A stretch of 64,000 bases of DNA. It comes from Methylobacterium nodulans ORS 2060 (GTDB lineage: Bacteria; Pseudomonadota; Alphaproteobacteria; Rhizobiales; Beijerinckiaceae). The position numbers were made by a program, and so were the translations under genes. The notes under the pieces are model-generated. The model ran no database searches. It saw only the letters and a program-made list of their open reading frames with translations, and was not told where the DNA came from. The stretch is from assembly GCF_000022085.1 (NCBI RefSeq), contig NC_011894.1, positions 6,384,501 to 6,448,500 on the forward strand, given 5' to 3'. Of the stretch, positions 37,247-46,708 are shown piece by piece; position 1 is the stretch's first letter; the number at the start of each line of letters is the position of its first letter.

Positions 37247-38182
37247 CTGCCCAGCCGTCCGCTCAAGAATTTCATTCACCCGCTCAGAAGGAACAGCAAG
37301 AGCATTACCATACTCATAGACTATGTTTGGCGCAATATCTAACGCGCTTAGTCTGCACGCCTTGATAGAGAAGACCGAGTAAGCATGATCTGTGAGAATT
37401 TTAAGCATGTCAAAAGTCGAACTTACCGCGCTTTTCTGATCGCCAACAACATCTCCAACCTCAACAACAAGCAGGGGCCGGACAGCAGAAAGTGTTCTTT
37501 TCAGTCCCGTAAGCACGAAATACTCTGAATTCTCAACGTCCAACTTAATAAATCCAGGCGCAAGATTTGCTGTTTCAAAGAATGTGTCGAGGGCCACTGC
37601 CGGCACTCGCACGAGAGATGCATTCGGCGAAGTTGCACCTCCACCCAGCCGCGGGGCACCAACACTATTGAATGCGCTCAACTCAGCTCCATAATCATAG
37701 AAGTCTAAAATACAGGACTCGCTCCAAACAGCTAGTTGATGCGCCTTCACGTTCGCGACTCCGGCATTGCAGAGGTTCGTGTCTAGACACGCTTTACTGG
37801 AAGCAGTCGGCTCAAATGCCTCCACTCTGCCGGACGCGCCAACCAGCTTGGACAACGCCAACGTGAAGAAACCAATATGAGCCCCACAGTCGACCGCAAT
37901 GCTTCCTTCATCGACTAGACAAGACAGAAGCCAAAGCACGTCCGGCTCGAACGCTCCAGTAAGAAATATTTCCTGTGAAACCTTCTCCCTCAGATTGAGC
38001 TGCATCAAGCTTCCAAAGATGGACGGATGCCAGACCAATGACGGCTGAAAGGGATTGCCATTGCATGCGTTAATGGCGGCAACTTTTGCAAACAACGAAG
38101 CTTCGGATACACGGCTGATGAGCGTCTGTGTTTCCCCCGCAACGAATGCACTCTGCCTAAGAAACTCACGTACGTCAGTCAT
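37241..38182 (-). CDS. FkbM-family methyltransferase, C-terminus cut by an IS
   Basis: 313 residues from the ATG at 38182, which overlaps the end of the upstream gene by 8 bases; an ATG at 38221 would give a longer overlap. SAM pocket: 'GSIAVDCGAHIGFFTLALSK' (motif I) and 'GRVEAFEPTASSKACLDTNL', then 'PAVALDTFFE' and 'APGFIKLDVENSEYFVLTGL', the FkbM core. FkbM enzymes O-methylate sugars or polyketides. It is the last gene of a four-gene minus-strand operon (43938 to 37241). Its stop TAA lies inside the IS630 terminal repeat, so the original tail is missing, though the catalytic core is complete. Confidence 0.82.
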   Translation of the reverse strand: MTDVREFLRQSAFVAGETQTLISRVSEASLFAKVAAINACNGNPFQPSLVWHPSIFGSLMQLNLREKVSQEIFLTGAFEPDVLWLLSCLVDEGSIAVDCGAHIGFFTLALSKLVGASGRVEAFEPTASSKACLDTNLCNAGVANVKAHQLAVWSESCILDFYDYGAELSAFNSVGAPRLGGGATSPNASLVRVPAVALDTFFETANLAPGFIKLDVENSEYFVLTGLKRTLSAVRPLLVVEVGDVVGDQKSAVSSTFDMLKILTDHAYSVFSIKACRLSALDIAPNIVYEYGNALAVPSERVNEILERTAGQS

Positions 38183-38906
38183 TCTTTTCAACTCCGAAGG
38201 AACTCTGGACCACAGCTTCATAGCTCGGAACGGGCACCCACTTCTCCCACGCGAACTCCTCTGTTTCCCAGGGGCGCAGCCGGCTGTGCTGTTTCACAAG
38301 GCGATCGGACACCATGACCAAATCGGCTTGCGAAAAAACGCCGCTATAGTAGCACTGATCGACGATATCAAAAATGCGAAAGTTGCGCTGCTGAATGAAT
38401 GAGAGACGCTCGGCAAAAGTTTCCATTGTAGCTTCGATAATAACACAATCGACACGATCCCAAATGCCATCTACGCCACGCAGTATCGGCATCTCAAAAC
38501 CATCAACATCGATCTTAAGAAGATAAGGTTGCGGATCATTGCGATCCCGCAACAATGTATCGAGGCGCGCCGTACAAACATTCGTGAGATTCGCGGTCAC
38601 GTCTTCGGAAGAAAGTGTTGAGTGCGAAATTTCATCACCAGAAATTGCAATTTTTTTAAGCTTACCCTCGCCGTCACTGTCAGAGACGGCCAAAGGGAAT
38701 AGCTCGTAATTCATACCAGCGTAATTGACCGCAATCTTAGGGAAAAACTCCTCAGCTGGCTCAAACAGTAGATGCTTCTGATTAGGAAACATCGCTCTGA
38801 GCTCGGGAGTCTCAGCATGGGTTCCTACGTCGATAATGGTTCCGAAAGTTACTCCGATGTCGGCAAGATGCTTAAGTGCATTCATTTTAGAGGGATATCT
38901 AACCAT
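38175..38906 (-). CDS. FkbM-family methyltransferase
   Basis: 243 residues from the ATG at 38906, ten bases after GGAGG; a TTG at 38915 is too close to that site. 'FGTIIDVGTHAETPELRAMF' (motif I), 'KHLLFEPAEEFFPKI', 'TARLDTLLRD', 'PYLLKIDVDGFEMPILRGVD' are the family signature. It lies 43 bp after the GT4/WbsX gene and overlaps the next FkbM gene, so the two methyltransferases are translationally coupled. The pair may place methyl groups on two positions or two sugars. The tail 'VPVPSYEAVVQSSFG' has no known meaning. Confidence 0.83.
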   Translation of the reverse strand: MVRYPSKMNALKHLADIGVTFGTIIDVGTHAETPELRAMFPNQKHLLFEPAEEFFPKIAVNYAGMNYELFPLAVSDSDGEGKLKKIAISGDEISHSTLSSEDVTANLTNVCTARLDTLLRDRNDPQPYLLKIDVDGFEMPILRGVDGIWDRVDCVIIEATMETFAERLSFIQQRNFRIFDIVDQCYYSGVFSQADLVMVSDRLVKQHSRLRPWETEEFAWEKWVPVPSYEAVVQSSFGVEKND

Positions 38907-38949
38907 ATCGGTCAAGCCTCCAACCTGCTACGTATTATTAGCAGCGATA

Positions 38950-41313
38950 TCAGACATTATCCTTCGCCAGCCGTGATACATACTCCACAAACTCGCGTTC
39001 ACGATCGGGATTACGTACTCCGACGACGAAATCCGCTATTCCCTGCGCCAGAGCCTCTCTGGTCACTTCGAGGAAGGCCCGTCCGTAGTGCTCGTCCGGC
39101 TCAAGGTAGGTACCCTCTGCCCACTCGTTCCAAGCATTGATGAAGACCATTGGCTCAACTTGATCGCGCCGCACCAACGCCTCGTGGACAAGAAAGCGTA
39201 GCCAATAAGCATACCCTTTCGTACTTTCATTAATGAACACGTGGCCGGCGTTGCGCCGCCTCGCCGTATTATCCCACATTGGGAAGCAGCCTCTGTATCG
39301 AACATAGTCTGTAGGAGGCGAGTTTATGCTGCTCGATGCCACGCCGACGTAATCCTCCAAGTAACCGACGAAATTCTCGTTGGTACCTCCTACAAGACTA
39401 GGCTTTAGCAGTAGCCGATTCGTATGTGGGGGTGAAAACTCCACGGCGGAGTCGACACCGAAAAGCCTCGGATCCTCCAAACCAAATGATTGTACGGCAG
39501 CGATGTGAAGTCGCGGAATTCCAGCCGCTTGCGCCGCATTCCGCATATTCTTTATGCTTTTTATCGGATCTGGAAATTCCGTAACACGATAGATGAGCAA
39601 CAAAGGCGCACCATCCACGCGGATATAGCGCTCATCAAATAGAATATGCGCCAAGTCTCTTATGAGTGCGTCCTCAAACCCATCTTCGTAGTTTTGCTCG
39701 ACGAGGATGCTGTTCGCAGAGCCATCCCATCTACGCGACCAATTTTCATTCGCCCAGCATATGCAAAATGGAAAATCTGGTCCCTGGTTAAGATACATAT
39801 CAAGAGGACGTTCAAGCAACCGCCGTCGGTCGAACCAATAATAATAGAAGCAAAAACCACCTATACCATACTCCTGGGCGAGTGCAGCCTGAGCATGCAT
39901 CACATCTGGTACTCTCAAATCATAGTACCCGAGCTCCGTCGGCAAACGCGGCTGCCGGTGTGACTGGAATTGAGGTCGGGCGCGCGCGACATTGGTCCAC
40001 TCCGTGAAGCCTTTACCCCACCACAGATCGTTCTCTGGAATTGGGTGAAATTGCGGAAGATAAAATGCAATCGCCTTCACCGGTAAGCCTGGTGACGAAA
40101 AATCTTCACACGATACGGTGCTGCCGATGATTGCTTGCGGACGTTCGGATGAAGAGGCGATGACTCGGGAGTAGAAGTCGACGAGCCCATTCGCCGCCCG
40201 CTCCCATGTCAGGCTTTCTATCGCAAACTGCCTGCCCGATTGTCCAATCCGTCGCGCGAGATCCGCATCATCGAGAACCAGCTCAATCCTTTGAACTAAC
40301 TCGGTCAATGTTCCATCATACAACTTTAACACATCGACGCCGTCCCGCAGATAGGATCCGATATTGCTATTCGGCAAAATGACAGGTTTGCCCGAAACAA
40401 GATATTCGGGCAATTTGGAAGGAAACCGATAATCATTAAATTCATCACTTTTTCCTGGCTGAACAAGTACATCGGACAATGAAAGCAGGTGCGGTATTTG
40501 AGCACGATCGACGAAGCCGAGCTCAATTCGGGAACTGACAATATCGGCTTCACTGACAGCATCAACTTGTGCATAATTCCATCCTGTTCGCAACAGCCTT
40601 ATCTTGCGACCGCGCGCTCTCAGCAGCGCAACCGCAAGGTACAAATTTCGTACATCGTCTTTAATCGAATAATGGACATTGCCGCTATAAAATACGACAA
40701 TTTCATCTTCGTCTATTCCCAAGCTCTCACGCAACTCCACCGAGCGAGCAGGAAGCGGCAGGAACTCAGGATCGAAACCAGGCCAGAATACGTGCCCGAG
40801 CAAACCTTCAGGCTTGAATTCAAGAAGCTTGTCTATAAGGCACGTATAGCCGTCAGCCTCACGTATCAGGTTCCGATATTTTATTGGATGAGATCTATGT
40901 GGGGCTATTATTTTGTCCAGACAAAAAGCAGGTAACCGCCGTAATTCGTCAAAACTCACGTCCTTCAGCTCGTCCTGCAGGACTTTTTCCTCATTATCCT
41001 CCATATGTACGATGTAAGGACATTGCTCCCTTGCGAGGAGTTTCTCTGTAATCTGACGAACGTGCTCTCGAGGGGTCCAACAATGGATGATATCCGCGTG
41101 TTCGCTTCCTTCGAATAGAAAGTTAGCGGCTTCCGCTTGCGCATAAGTCAATATGGGAAAGCACGGCTCACGATGTCCGCCGATCGTCTCAAGCCCTGCC
41201 GGAATGAGCATGACGACATCGTGACCAAGCTTGCGCAGACATTCCGCTATGCTAAAGACATGCATAGCACTATTTCCGTTCAGATCGCAGTGTGAAATCA
41301 GGACAATGCGCAT
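38950..41313 (-). CDS. GT4 glycosyltransferase fused to a WbsX-like domain
   Basis: 787 residues; GAGGAAAT precedes the ATG. N-terminal ~1-385 is GT-B/GT4: 'MRIVLISHCDLNGNSAMHVF', 'ADIIHCWTPREHVRQI', 'VVFYSGNVHYSIKDDVRNLY' (donor-side P-loop) and 'FPSKLPEYLVSGKPVILPN' (E-x7-E-like region). C-terminal ~415-770 is a glycosyltransferase WbsX-type domain: 'VKAIAFYLPQFHPIPENDLW', 'GKGFTEWTNVARARPQFQSH', 'GGFCFYYYWFDRRRLLERPL', 'PFCICWANENWSRRWDGS' and 'VFINAWNEWAEGTYLEPDEH', all conserved. The domain occurs in O-antigen and S-layer glycan loci. The stop-to-start distance from the upstream gene is 6 bp, so they form an operon. Confidence 0.88.
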   Translation of the reverse strand: MRIVLISHCDLNGNSAMHVFSIAECLRKLGHDVVMLIPAGLETIGGHREPCFPILTYAQAEAANFLFEGSEHADIIHCWTPREHVRQITEKLLAREQCPYIVHMEDNEEKVLQDELKDVSFDELRRLPAFCLDKIIAPHRSHPIKYRNLIREADGYTCLIDKLLEFKPEGLLGHVFWPGFDPEFLPLPARSVELRESLGIDEDEIVVFYSGNVHYSIKDDVRNLYLAVALLRARGRKIRLLRTGWNYAQVDAVSEADIVSSRIELGFVDRAQIPHLLSLSDVLVQPGKSDEFNDYRFPSKLPEYLVSGKPVILPNSNIGSYLRDGVDVLKLYDGTLTELVQRIELVLDDADLARRIGQSGRQFAIESLTWERAANGLVDFYSRVIASSSERPQAIIGSTVSCEDFSSPGLPVKAIAFYLPQFHPIPENDLWWGKGFTEWTNVARARPQFQSHRQPRLPTELGYYDLRVPDVMHAQAALAQEYGIGGFCFYYYWFDRRRLLERPLDMYLNQGPDFPFCICWANENWSRRWDGSANSILVEQNYEDGFEDALIRDLAHILFDERYIRVDGAPLLLIYRVTEFPDPIKSIKNMRNAAQAAGIPRLHIAAVQSFGLEDPRLFGVDSAVEFSPPHTNRLLLKPSLVGGTNENFVGYLEDYVGVASSSINSPPTDYVRYRGCFPMWDNTARRRNAGHVFINESTKGYAYWLRFLVHEALVRRDQVEPMVFINAWNEWAEGTYLEPDEHYGRAFLEVTREALAQGIADFVVGVRNPDREREFVEYVSRLAKDNV

Positions 41314-41319
41314 ATTTCC

Positions 41320-43938
41320 TCACAGTAAAGAGAAGTTGGCAGGATTGTCTTTAAATGCAGAGCTATAGAACGGATCGCCACGCCGCAACGATACAGCATG
41401 TGTTTCTCTGAAAATCGTCTCGTCCGTAATTTCTGCTAGTCCATACAATTCTCGCTCCGCAGAAATATTTATGAGTCTTGATGCTACATTTATATTTCTC
41501 AGACTTGCTAAGGAAGCGCGATATGAAGCGTCGGCAACCGCACCGTGAATGCTGGAGTACATTGTGTTAAGGCCGCCAATATCATCGAGCGTGGATCGGC
41601 GTGCAAGTGCACAAGCACCGCTGATTATGCTGACCTCGCGATCACAGGCGAGCGTCCCCGCATGACCATCCTCGCCGGGGACGGTGCCGCGATAAGCAGG
41701 TACCATACCGCCGGTTGGGCTTGCAATGTAGCCCGCAGCCGCAACGGTGCCGTCGGCCTGGACAAGCGTTGGGCCTGCGAATGCAATATTGTCCTGCAAG
41801 ACGTACATTAGCAAGTAATCTATAAGCTCTGGAATGTCGACTCTTAATCCTTCGTGGATAAATAAAACAAACGGAGCACTGCCGATGTTGATAGCGGACG
41901 CTGGATTTCGGCCCCACGTTACGGCTGTGACGCTGCAAATTTGATGCGGTCCAAGATCTAACCCTCCCCTAGGATCATTGGTTCCACTGGGTTCTCGTCG
42001 GCCGACTATCAGATCGACACAACACCGATCGAGCGATCGAGATGGATGTATTCGAAGGCGATGAGTGAGATGTGGAATAGGCTCCGCCCTGCGCGGTATG
42101 CCGGCTCGCGCGAAATGCGAATTCACGGCGGCGGCTTGCTTCGATTCTATCCTTCCTTTCACGTTAGCGTTTGCAGCAATGCTGGTCTCTGCTCTCCGCC
42201 AATGATAAAGTATTTCGGGAACATGCACAATTTTGTTTGTTACCTCGCTGAGCCGCAGCATGTATTCGTAATCTTGACATCCGTCGTAAGTTGAATCGAA
42301 CAGACCGATTTTCTCAATTAGTTTTCTCTGAAATACAAGGAGATGACCGACATACATTACGCCCGTAAAGAGGGCCGGTGACCAATCCGGTTTATAGAAC
42401 GTGCTGTCGACAGTGTTGTGGGTCGTGCGGTACGCTTGGTCCGAATACGCAACATCTGCTCCAGCGGCTTCAATTGCGTGAACCATTTTGGCAAGCGCTA
42501 ACGGCGTTAGCACGTCGTCATGGTCGAGAAGAGCAACGTAATCAGATTCAGATGATTCAATACCCAAGTTTGTTGCGCCAGATATACCGAGGTTTACCTC
42601 ACTTGTGATCACATGTATTCTTGGATCGGCAGAAGCTACTCCGGACAAAAATGCAGATAATTCATCAATGCCCGAAGAATCATCAACAAGAATCAACACC
42701 CAGTTCTCGTAAGTTTGAGATCTTACACTGTCAATGCACTCCTTAAGGTAGTAGAGGTTAGATTTATAACAAGGAACGATGACGGCGACCGAGCGAATTG
42801 GGATTGTGGTATTTGACGGACTAACTTCTCTCTTAGGAAGGAGCGCCCGCTTGGGCGTTGGAATGCTGGTTTCGCCTCTTGCGATGTCCAAAGCACGAAA
42901 ATGGGACCGGAACTGAACGTATTCAGTAAGCGGATCGATTGCCGATGATGCCCGTGCTGATGAGCCTCTCTGAACTTCGGCATCGATAAGTGGATGAAAA
43001 TGGCGCCTCCAACCGGCTGGGGCGAGCAGATAATCTAGCAGTGGCTCGCCGCGCCGGGACAGTGACTCCGGGTATAGCAAGCGGTAATGCGTCGGATCGA
43101 ATGCCGGACATGGACTTTTGTCCGAAACCGAGCCGAACATTGAATAGTGCGCAAAAGGTAAATCAATTAACTCCGACTTGTTCTGCGCGCAATAGTAATC
43201 TGGGTTGAAAAGTGGATGACCTGAGCGCCCTTCTCTGTCCCCATATGTAATGTAATGAAGCCATGGGTTCATCTTGCTACCGGCAACATCTGGAGCGCCT
43301 GCCAAGTAATAAGAAAGGTCGAACAGATAATGCGGCTGTCTACCTTCATGTATTCCCGACATTACATAATGAACTAACGGATTGATATTCGCATGAGCAA
43401 CGTCGGAGTAAGCTTTCAAATACCATTCAGAATGAAAGTATGGGTTGGGGTCGCGATACTCCTTCCACCCATACTTGAGATAGTGCAGGAGAGGATGAAC
43501 TCCCGCTTCAGCAACATCCGGGTTGAGTTGGATATAGTGACGGTAGTCAAAAAATGGTGTTGGTGAAACGGGGACGCAATGAGGCATTGAGCCCGCATAG
43601 CGCATGAAGTAAACGAGGAGATTTTCTTGGACCTCATCGCCAAGGTGTGCTGTCAGGTAGCTACCATCAAATAAAGGATGGGGTGACTCTAGAATGTCGT
43701 TTGTGCGCGACAGGTAGCTCTCAAACAGTTCTACTGTTGTACCTGACTGACCTGAGGTGTGCGCGTACCATAGTGGATCGAAAAATGGATTGAATGTAAA
43801 ATTTCTATATTGTCCAACAGAGAAAAAATGCTCTACAGCATCTACTTCACCCAGGCCAGGTGCGACATTCAGCAGGTAATGCTGATGGTCAAATAGACTT
43901 TCTATCAAGTCAGCAACCGGTGAAATCCTTTTTTCCAC
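41320..43938 (-). CDS. GT2 glycosyltransferase with a long N-terminal FxxxYYL...PLxHY repeat array
   Basis: 872 residues from a GTG. Residues ~15-345 are eight or nine copies of a ~38-residue repeat of the form F-D-x-x-Y-Y-L ... P-D-V-A ... N-P-L-x-H-Y-x-x-x-G-x-x-E-G-R-x-P ('FDYRHYIQLNPDVAEAGVHP', 'FHSEWYLKAYSDVAHANINP', 'FDLSYYLAGAPDVAGSKMNP'). The GT2 domain (~380-610) follows: 'VAVIVPCYKSNLYYLKECID', 'NWVLILVDDSSGIDE', 'SEVNLGISGATNLGIE', 'YVALLDHDDVLTPLALAKM' (DXD) and 'GCQDYEYMLRLSE'. The last ~250 residues are a degenerate second glycosyltransferase-like region ('DNIAFAGPTLVQADGTVAAA', 'ISGACALARRSTLDDIGGLN'). It heads the operon running to 37241. Confidence 0.87.
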   Translation of the reverse strand: MEKRISPVADLIESLFDHQHYLLNVAPGLGEVDAVEHFFSVGQYRNFTFNPFFDPLWYAHTSGQSGTTVELFESYLSRTNDILESPHPLFDGSYLTAHLGDEVQENLLVYFMRYAGSMPHCVPVSPTPFFDYRHYIQLNPDVAEAGVHPLLHYLKYGWKEYRDPNPYFHSEWYLKAYSDVAHANINPLVHYVMSGIHEGRQPHYLFDLSYYLAGAPDVAGSKMNPWLHYITYGDREGRSGHPLFNPDYYCAQNKSELIDLPFAHYSMFGSVSDKSPCPAFDPTHYRLLYPESLSRRGEPLLDYLLAPAGWRRHFHPLIDAEVQRGSSARASSAIDPLTEYVQFRSHFRALDIARGETSIPTPKRALLPKREVSPSNTTIPIRSVAVIVPCYKSNLYYLKECIDSVRSQTYENWVLILVDDSSGIDELSAFLSGVASADPRIHVITSEVNLGISGATNLGIESSESDYVALLDHDDVLTPLALAKMVHAIEAAGADVAYSDQAYRTTHNTVDSTFYKPDWSPALFTGVMYVGHLLVFQRKLIEKIGLFDSTYDGCQDYEYMLRLSEVTNKIVHVPEILYHWRRAETSIAANANVKGRIESKQAAAVNSHFARAGIPRRAEPIPHLTHRLRIHPSRSLDRCCVDLIVGRREPSGTNDPRGGLDLGPHQICSVTAVTWGRNPASAINIGSAPFVLFIHEGLRVDIPELIDYLLMYVLQDNIAFAGPTLVQADGTVAAAGYIASPTGGMVPAYRGTVPGEDGHAGTLACDREVSIISGACALARRSTLDDIGGLNTMYSSIHGAVADASYRASLASLRNINVASRLINISAERELYGLAEITDETIFRETHAVSLRRGDPFYSSAFKDNPANFSLL

Positions 43939-44565
43939 TTTCTAGTACCCCTATTTTCCATTGCGGTTGATGGCGTGCATGAGAGTTTTGTATGCGTATG
44001 GTCCGTCAGATATTGAATGCAATGGTTGCGAGTGGCACTCAGTACGTTAAGTGATTAGAGGATTCAGTTCGCTTGGTCCAGTCGACTGCAGCCGGACACT
44101 TGCGATGGAACGCAGTGCATGGGGAACGGCTCTCGGTGTGCCGACGTGCGGGTGTGGGAAGCAGCATGGTGTCCGCTTGGGCTCCAGTCGTACTGTCAAG
44201 CTCGTCTTGTTGAAGCCTGTGGCGTGGGGCTGAATTCGATTCTCCTTGGATTCCGCGACACGTCCCGTGTAACCACCGGAGGGACAGCGCTGCGGTGAGG
44301 TGGTTCAGGACAGGTATGATCCGTTTTGTCGTCTGCCGCGCTACGATGTCGGTTGTGTGACTTAACACAGCAGATCGCCGCGTCGGCGTCGGTTATTATC
44401 ATCGATGGCACCATTGACGCTGCCCGGCCTGCCTCATGATCAACTCGACTGTCCCTGGCGGCGGTGAGGATCGAGGATGCCGATGTGCGGTCACGGGACT
44501 CGCACACCGGCCGCTCATGCTGGTGCGCCGGTGTGGAACTCGAAGCGAGGGCCAAGACGGCTTGG
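43939..44565. other. Intergenic, no gene recognised
   Basis: 627 bp between the GT2 operon start and the end of fcl. Open frames on both strands (for example 44039-44368 minus, 44051-44233 plus) have no ribosome-binding site, domain or codon bias. The 43940-44040 part is AT-rich and should hold the promoter of the GT2 operon. Confidence 0.3.
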
Positions 44566-45561
44566 TTATCGAGACCGCATCTGCTCTTGATACGCCCTAT
44601 AAGTCTGCCGGATGCCGTCAGGAAGAGAAATGCGCGCCTTCCAGCCGAGGCTGTGCAAGCGCGAGACATCGACGAGCTTGCGTGGGGTCCCGTCCGGCTT
44701 GGATGTATCAAACGCGAACCGTCCTTGCCATCCCACGATCTCTGCAATCAAAGCCGCAAGTTGCCGGATCGATATATCGTCTCCCACTCCGATGTTTATG
44801 GAGGTTTCGTCACTGTAGTTTTTAATTAAAAATACAACTGCATCGGCCAAATCGTCGACGTGGAGGAATTCGCGCCGCGGCTCCCCAGTTCCCCAGACCG
44901 TTACCGTGTCAAGGCTGTCTTGCTTTGCGCGTGCGATTTTCGCGATTAGTGCAGCCATCACATGACTGGAGTTCAGGTCATAATTATCATTCGGACCGTA
45001 GAGATTTGTCGGCTGTGCCGAGATAAAGTCATTGCCATGTTGCAGACGATAGGCTTGACACAGCTTGATGCCGGCGATCTTCGCGACCGCATACCATTCG
45101 TTCGTCGGCTCAAGCGGGCCCGTCAGGAGCGCGTCCTCATTCAACGGCTGAGACGCAAACTTCGGGTATATGCACGTTGAGCCAAGGAAAAGCAGTTTTC
45201 GGACGCCTACTGCATGCGACGCCCGGATGACGTTGAGCGCAATTGCCAGATTTTGTCCGATGAAATCTGCTGGGTACTGACTATTGGCTAATATGCCGCC
45301 CACCTTTGCGGCTGCCAGCACTACCACGTCGGGGCGCTGCTGCTTGATCCAGCGCTCCGTGGCCTCCTGGTGAGTGAGGTCCACGTCGCGACGTGAGACC
45401 GTAAGGACACTGCAGCGCTCGCCTGCCTCAAGGCGCCGCACCACGGCTGAGCCCACCATCCCGCGGTGGCCCGCTACCCACACACGCGCGCCCTCCAGTG
45501 AGAGCTGCGGTGTGCCTTGGGCGGAAGTGGAAGGAGCTCCCGGATTGCCAGTGCTAGACAT
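44566..45561 (-). CDS. fcl: GDP-L-fucose synthase
   Basis: 331 residues from the ATG at 45561 (AAAGGG nine bases upstream); a TTG nine codons earlier is less likely. The epimerase/reductase converts GDP-4-keto-6-deoxymannose to GDP-L-fucose with NADPH. SDR features: '[19 protein letters not shown]' (GxxGxxG), '[12 protein letters not shown]'-type substrate segment ('[20 protein letters not shown]'), '[20 protein letters not shown]' (Ser), '[19 protein letters not shown]' (YxxxK). It overlaps the end of gmd by 8 bases, so the two are coupled. It lies downstream of manC and gmd and completes the fucose donor pathway. Confidence 0.95.
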   Translation of the reverse strand: MSSTGNPGAPSTSAQGTPQLSLEGARVWVAGHRGMVGSAVVRRLEAGERCSVLTVSRRDVDLTHQEATERWIKQQRPDVVVLAAAKVGGILANSQYPADFIGQNLAIALNVIRASHAVGVRKLLFLGSTCIYPKFASQPLNEDALLTGPLEPTNEWYAVAKIAGIKLCQAYRLQHGNDFISAQPTNLYGPNDNYDLNSSHVMAALIAKIARAKQDSLDTVTVWGTGEPRREFLHVDDLADAVVFLIKNYSDETSINIGVGDDISIRQLAALIAEIVGWQGRFAFDTSKPDGTPRKLVDVSRLHSLGWKARISLPDGIRQTYRAYQEQMRSR

Positions 45562-46618
45562 CGTGGAACACCCTTTTGCGCTCTTCAACCACCTCGACGA
45601 GGTCGCTCTGTATCATCTCTCGCACAAGTTCCTCGAACGAGGTGCGATGGCTCCACCCCAGCTTCTCGCGCGCCTTCGTGGGATCGCCAATCAGTAGATC
45701 AACTTCGGTCGGCCGGAAGTATCGCGGGTCGACGGCGACCAACACCTCGCCGGTCCGCTCGTCCACCCCCTGCTCTTCAACGTTTTTTCCGCGCCAGAAG
45801 ATCGAACGCCCAATCTGCTGGAAGGCAAGCTCGACGAACTCACGCACGCTGTGCATCTCGCCCGTGGCGAGAACGTAGTCGTCACCTTTTTCCTGCTGCA
45901 GCATGAGCCACATGCCCTCGACGTAGTCACGCGCATGCCCCCAGTCGCGCAGCGAATTCAGATTGCCCAGCAACAGCTTCTTCTGCAGCCCATGGTGAAT
46001 TTTGGCAACTGCACGGGTTATTTTGCGGGTAACGAAGGTTTCCCCGCGATACGGGCTCTCGTGATTGAACAAGATGCCGTTGGAGGCATGGATGCCGTAT
46101 GCTTCGCGGTAGTTCACGGTGATCCAATAGGCATAAAGCTTCGCCGCGCCGTACGGGCTGCGCGGGTAGAAGGGGGTCGTCTCACGTTGCGGGATCTCCT
46201 GGACCTTGCCATAAAGCTCGGATGTGGAGGCCTGATAGAACCGGGTTTTGTCGGTCATGTTGAGGATGCGCAGGGCCTCAAGGAGACGCAGCGTGCCGAC
46301 CGCATCCGCGTTAGCAGTGTACTCTGGCGTCTCGAAGCTGACGGCCACGTGCGATTGCGCTGCGAGATTATAAATCTCGTCGGGCTGAACGGATTGAACA
46401 AGGCGGATCAGATTTGTGCTGTCCGTCAAATCTCCATAGTGTAGATAGAACGGCAGCCCATTCTCAGTGGCATCGTAAAGCAGGCGATCGACGCGCGAGG
46501 TGTTGAAAGAACTGGATCGACGCTTGACACCATGAACGGAATAGCCCTTGCGCAGCAGAAGCTCAACAAGATAGTAGCCGTCCTGGCCCGTGGCGCCGGT
46601 CACTAACGCGGTTTTCAT
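45554..46618 (-). CDS. gmd: GDP-mannose 4,6-dehydratase
   Basis: 354 residues; AGAGG precedes the ATG. It makes GDP-4-keto-6-deoxy-D-mannose from GDP-mannose. Extended-SDR signatures: '[20 protein letters not shown]', '[20 protein letters not shown]', '[20 protein letters not shown]', '[20 protein letters not shown]' (Thr/Ser-Glu catalytic part), '[20 protein letters not shown]' (Tyr, Lys). Full length, no breaks. It is the working copy; the remnant at 20766-21471 is a different lineage. Confidence 0.96.
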   Translation of the reverse strand: MKTALVTGATGQDGYYLVELLLRKGYSVHGVKRRSSSFNTSRVDRLLYDATENGLPFYLHYGDLTDSTNLIRLVQSVQPDEIYNLAAQSHVAVSFETPEYTANADAVGTLRLLEALRILNMTDKTRFYQASTSELYGKVQEIPQRETTPFYPRSPYGAAKLYAYWITVNYREAYGIHASNGILFNHESPYRGETFVTRKITRAVAKIHHGLQKKLLLGNLNSLRDWGHARDYVEGMWLMLQQEKGDDYVLATGEMHSVREFVELAFQQIGRSIFWRGKNVEEQGVDERTGEVLVAVDPRYFRPTEVDLLIGDPTKAREKLGWSHRTSFEELVREMIQSDLVEVVEERKRVFHDV

Positions 46619-46708
46619 GATTTATACCTCTGGATTGAAAAACGGTGCTTGACTGGCCGGTGGCAGGACTGCTTTCAACAGGATGACACGCCAAGGCCAC
46701 CATCGGCT

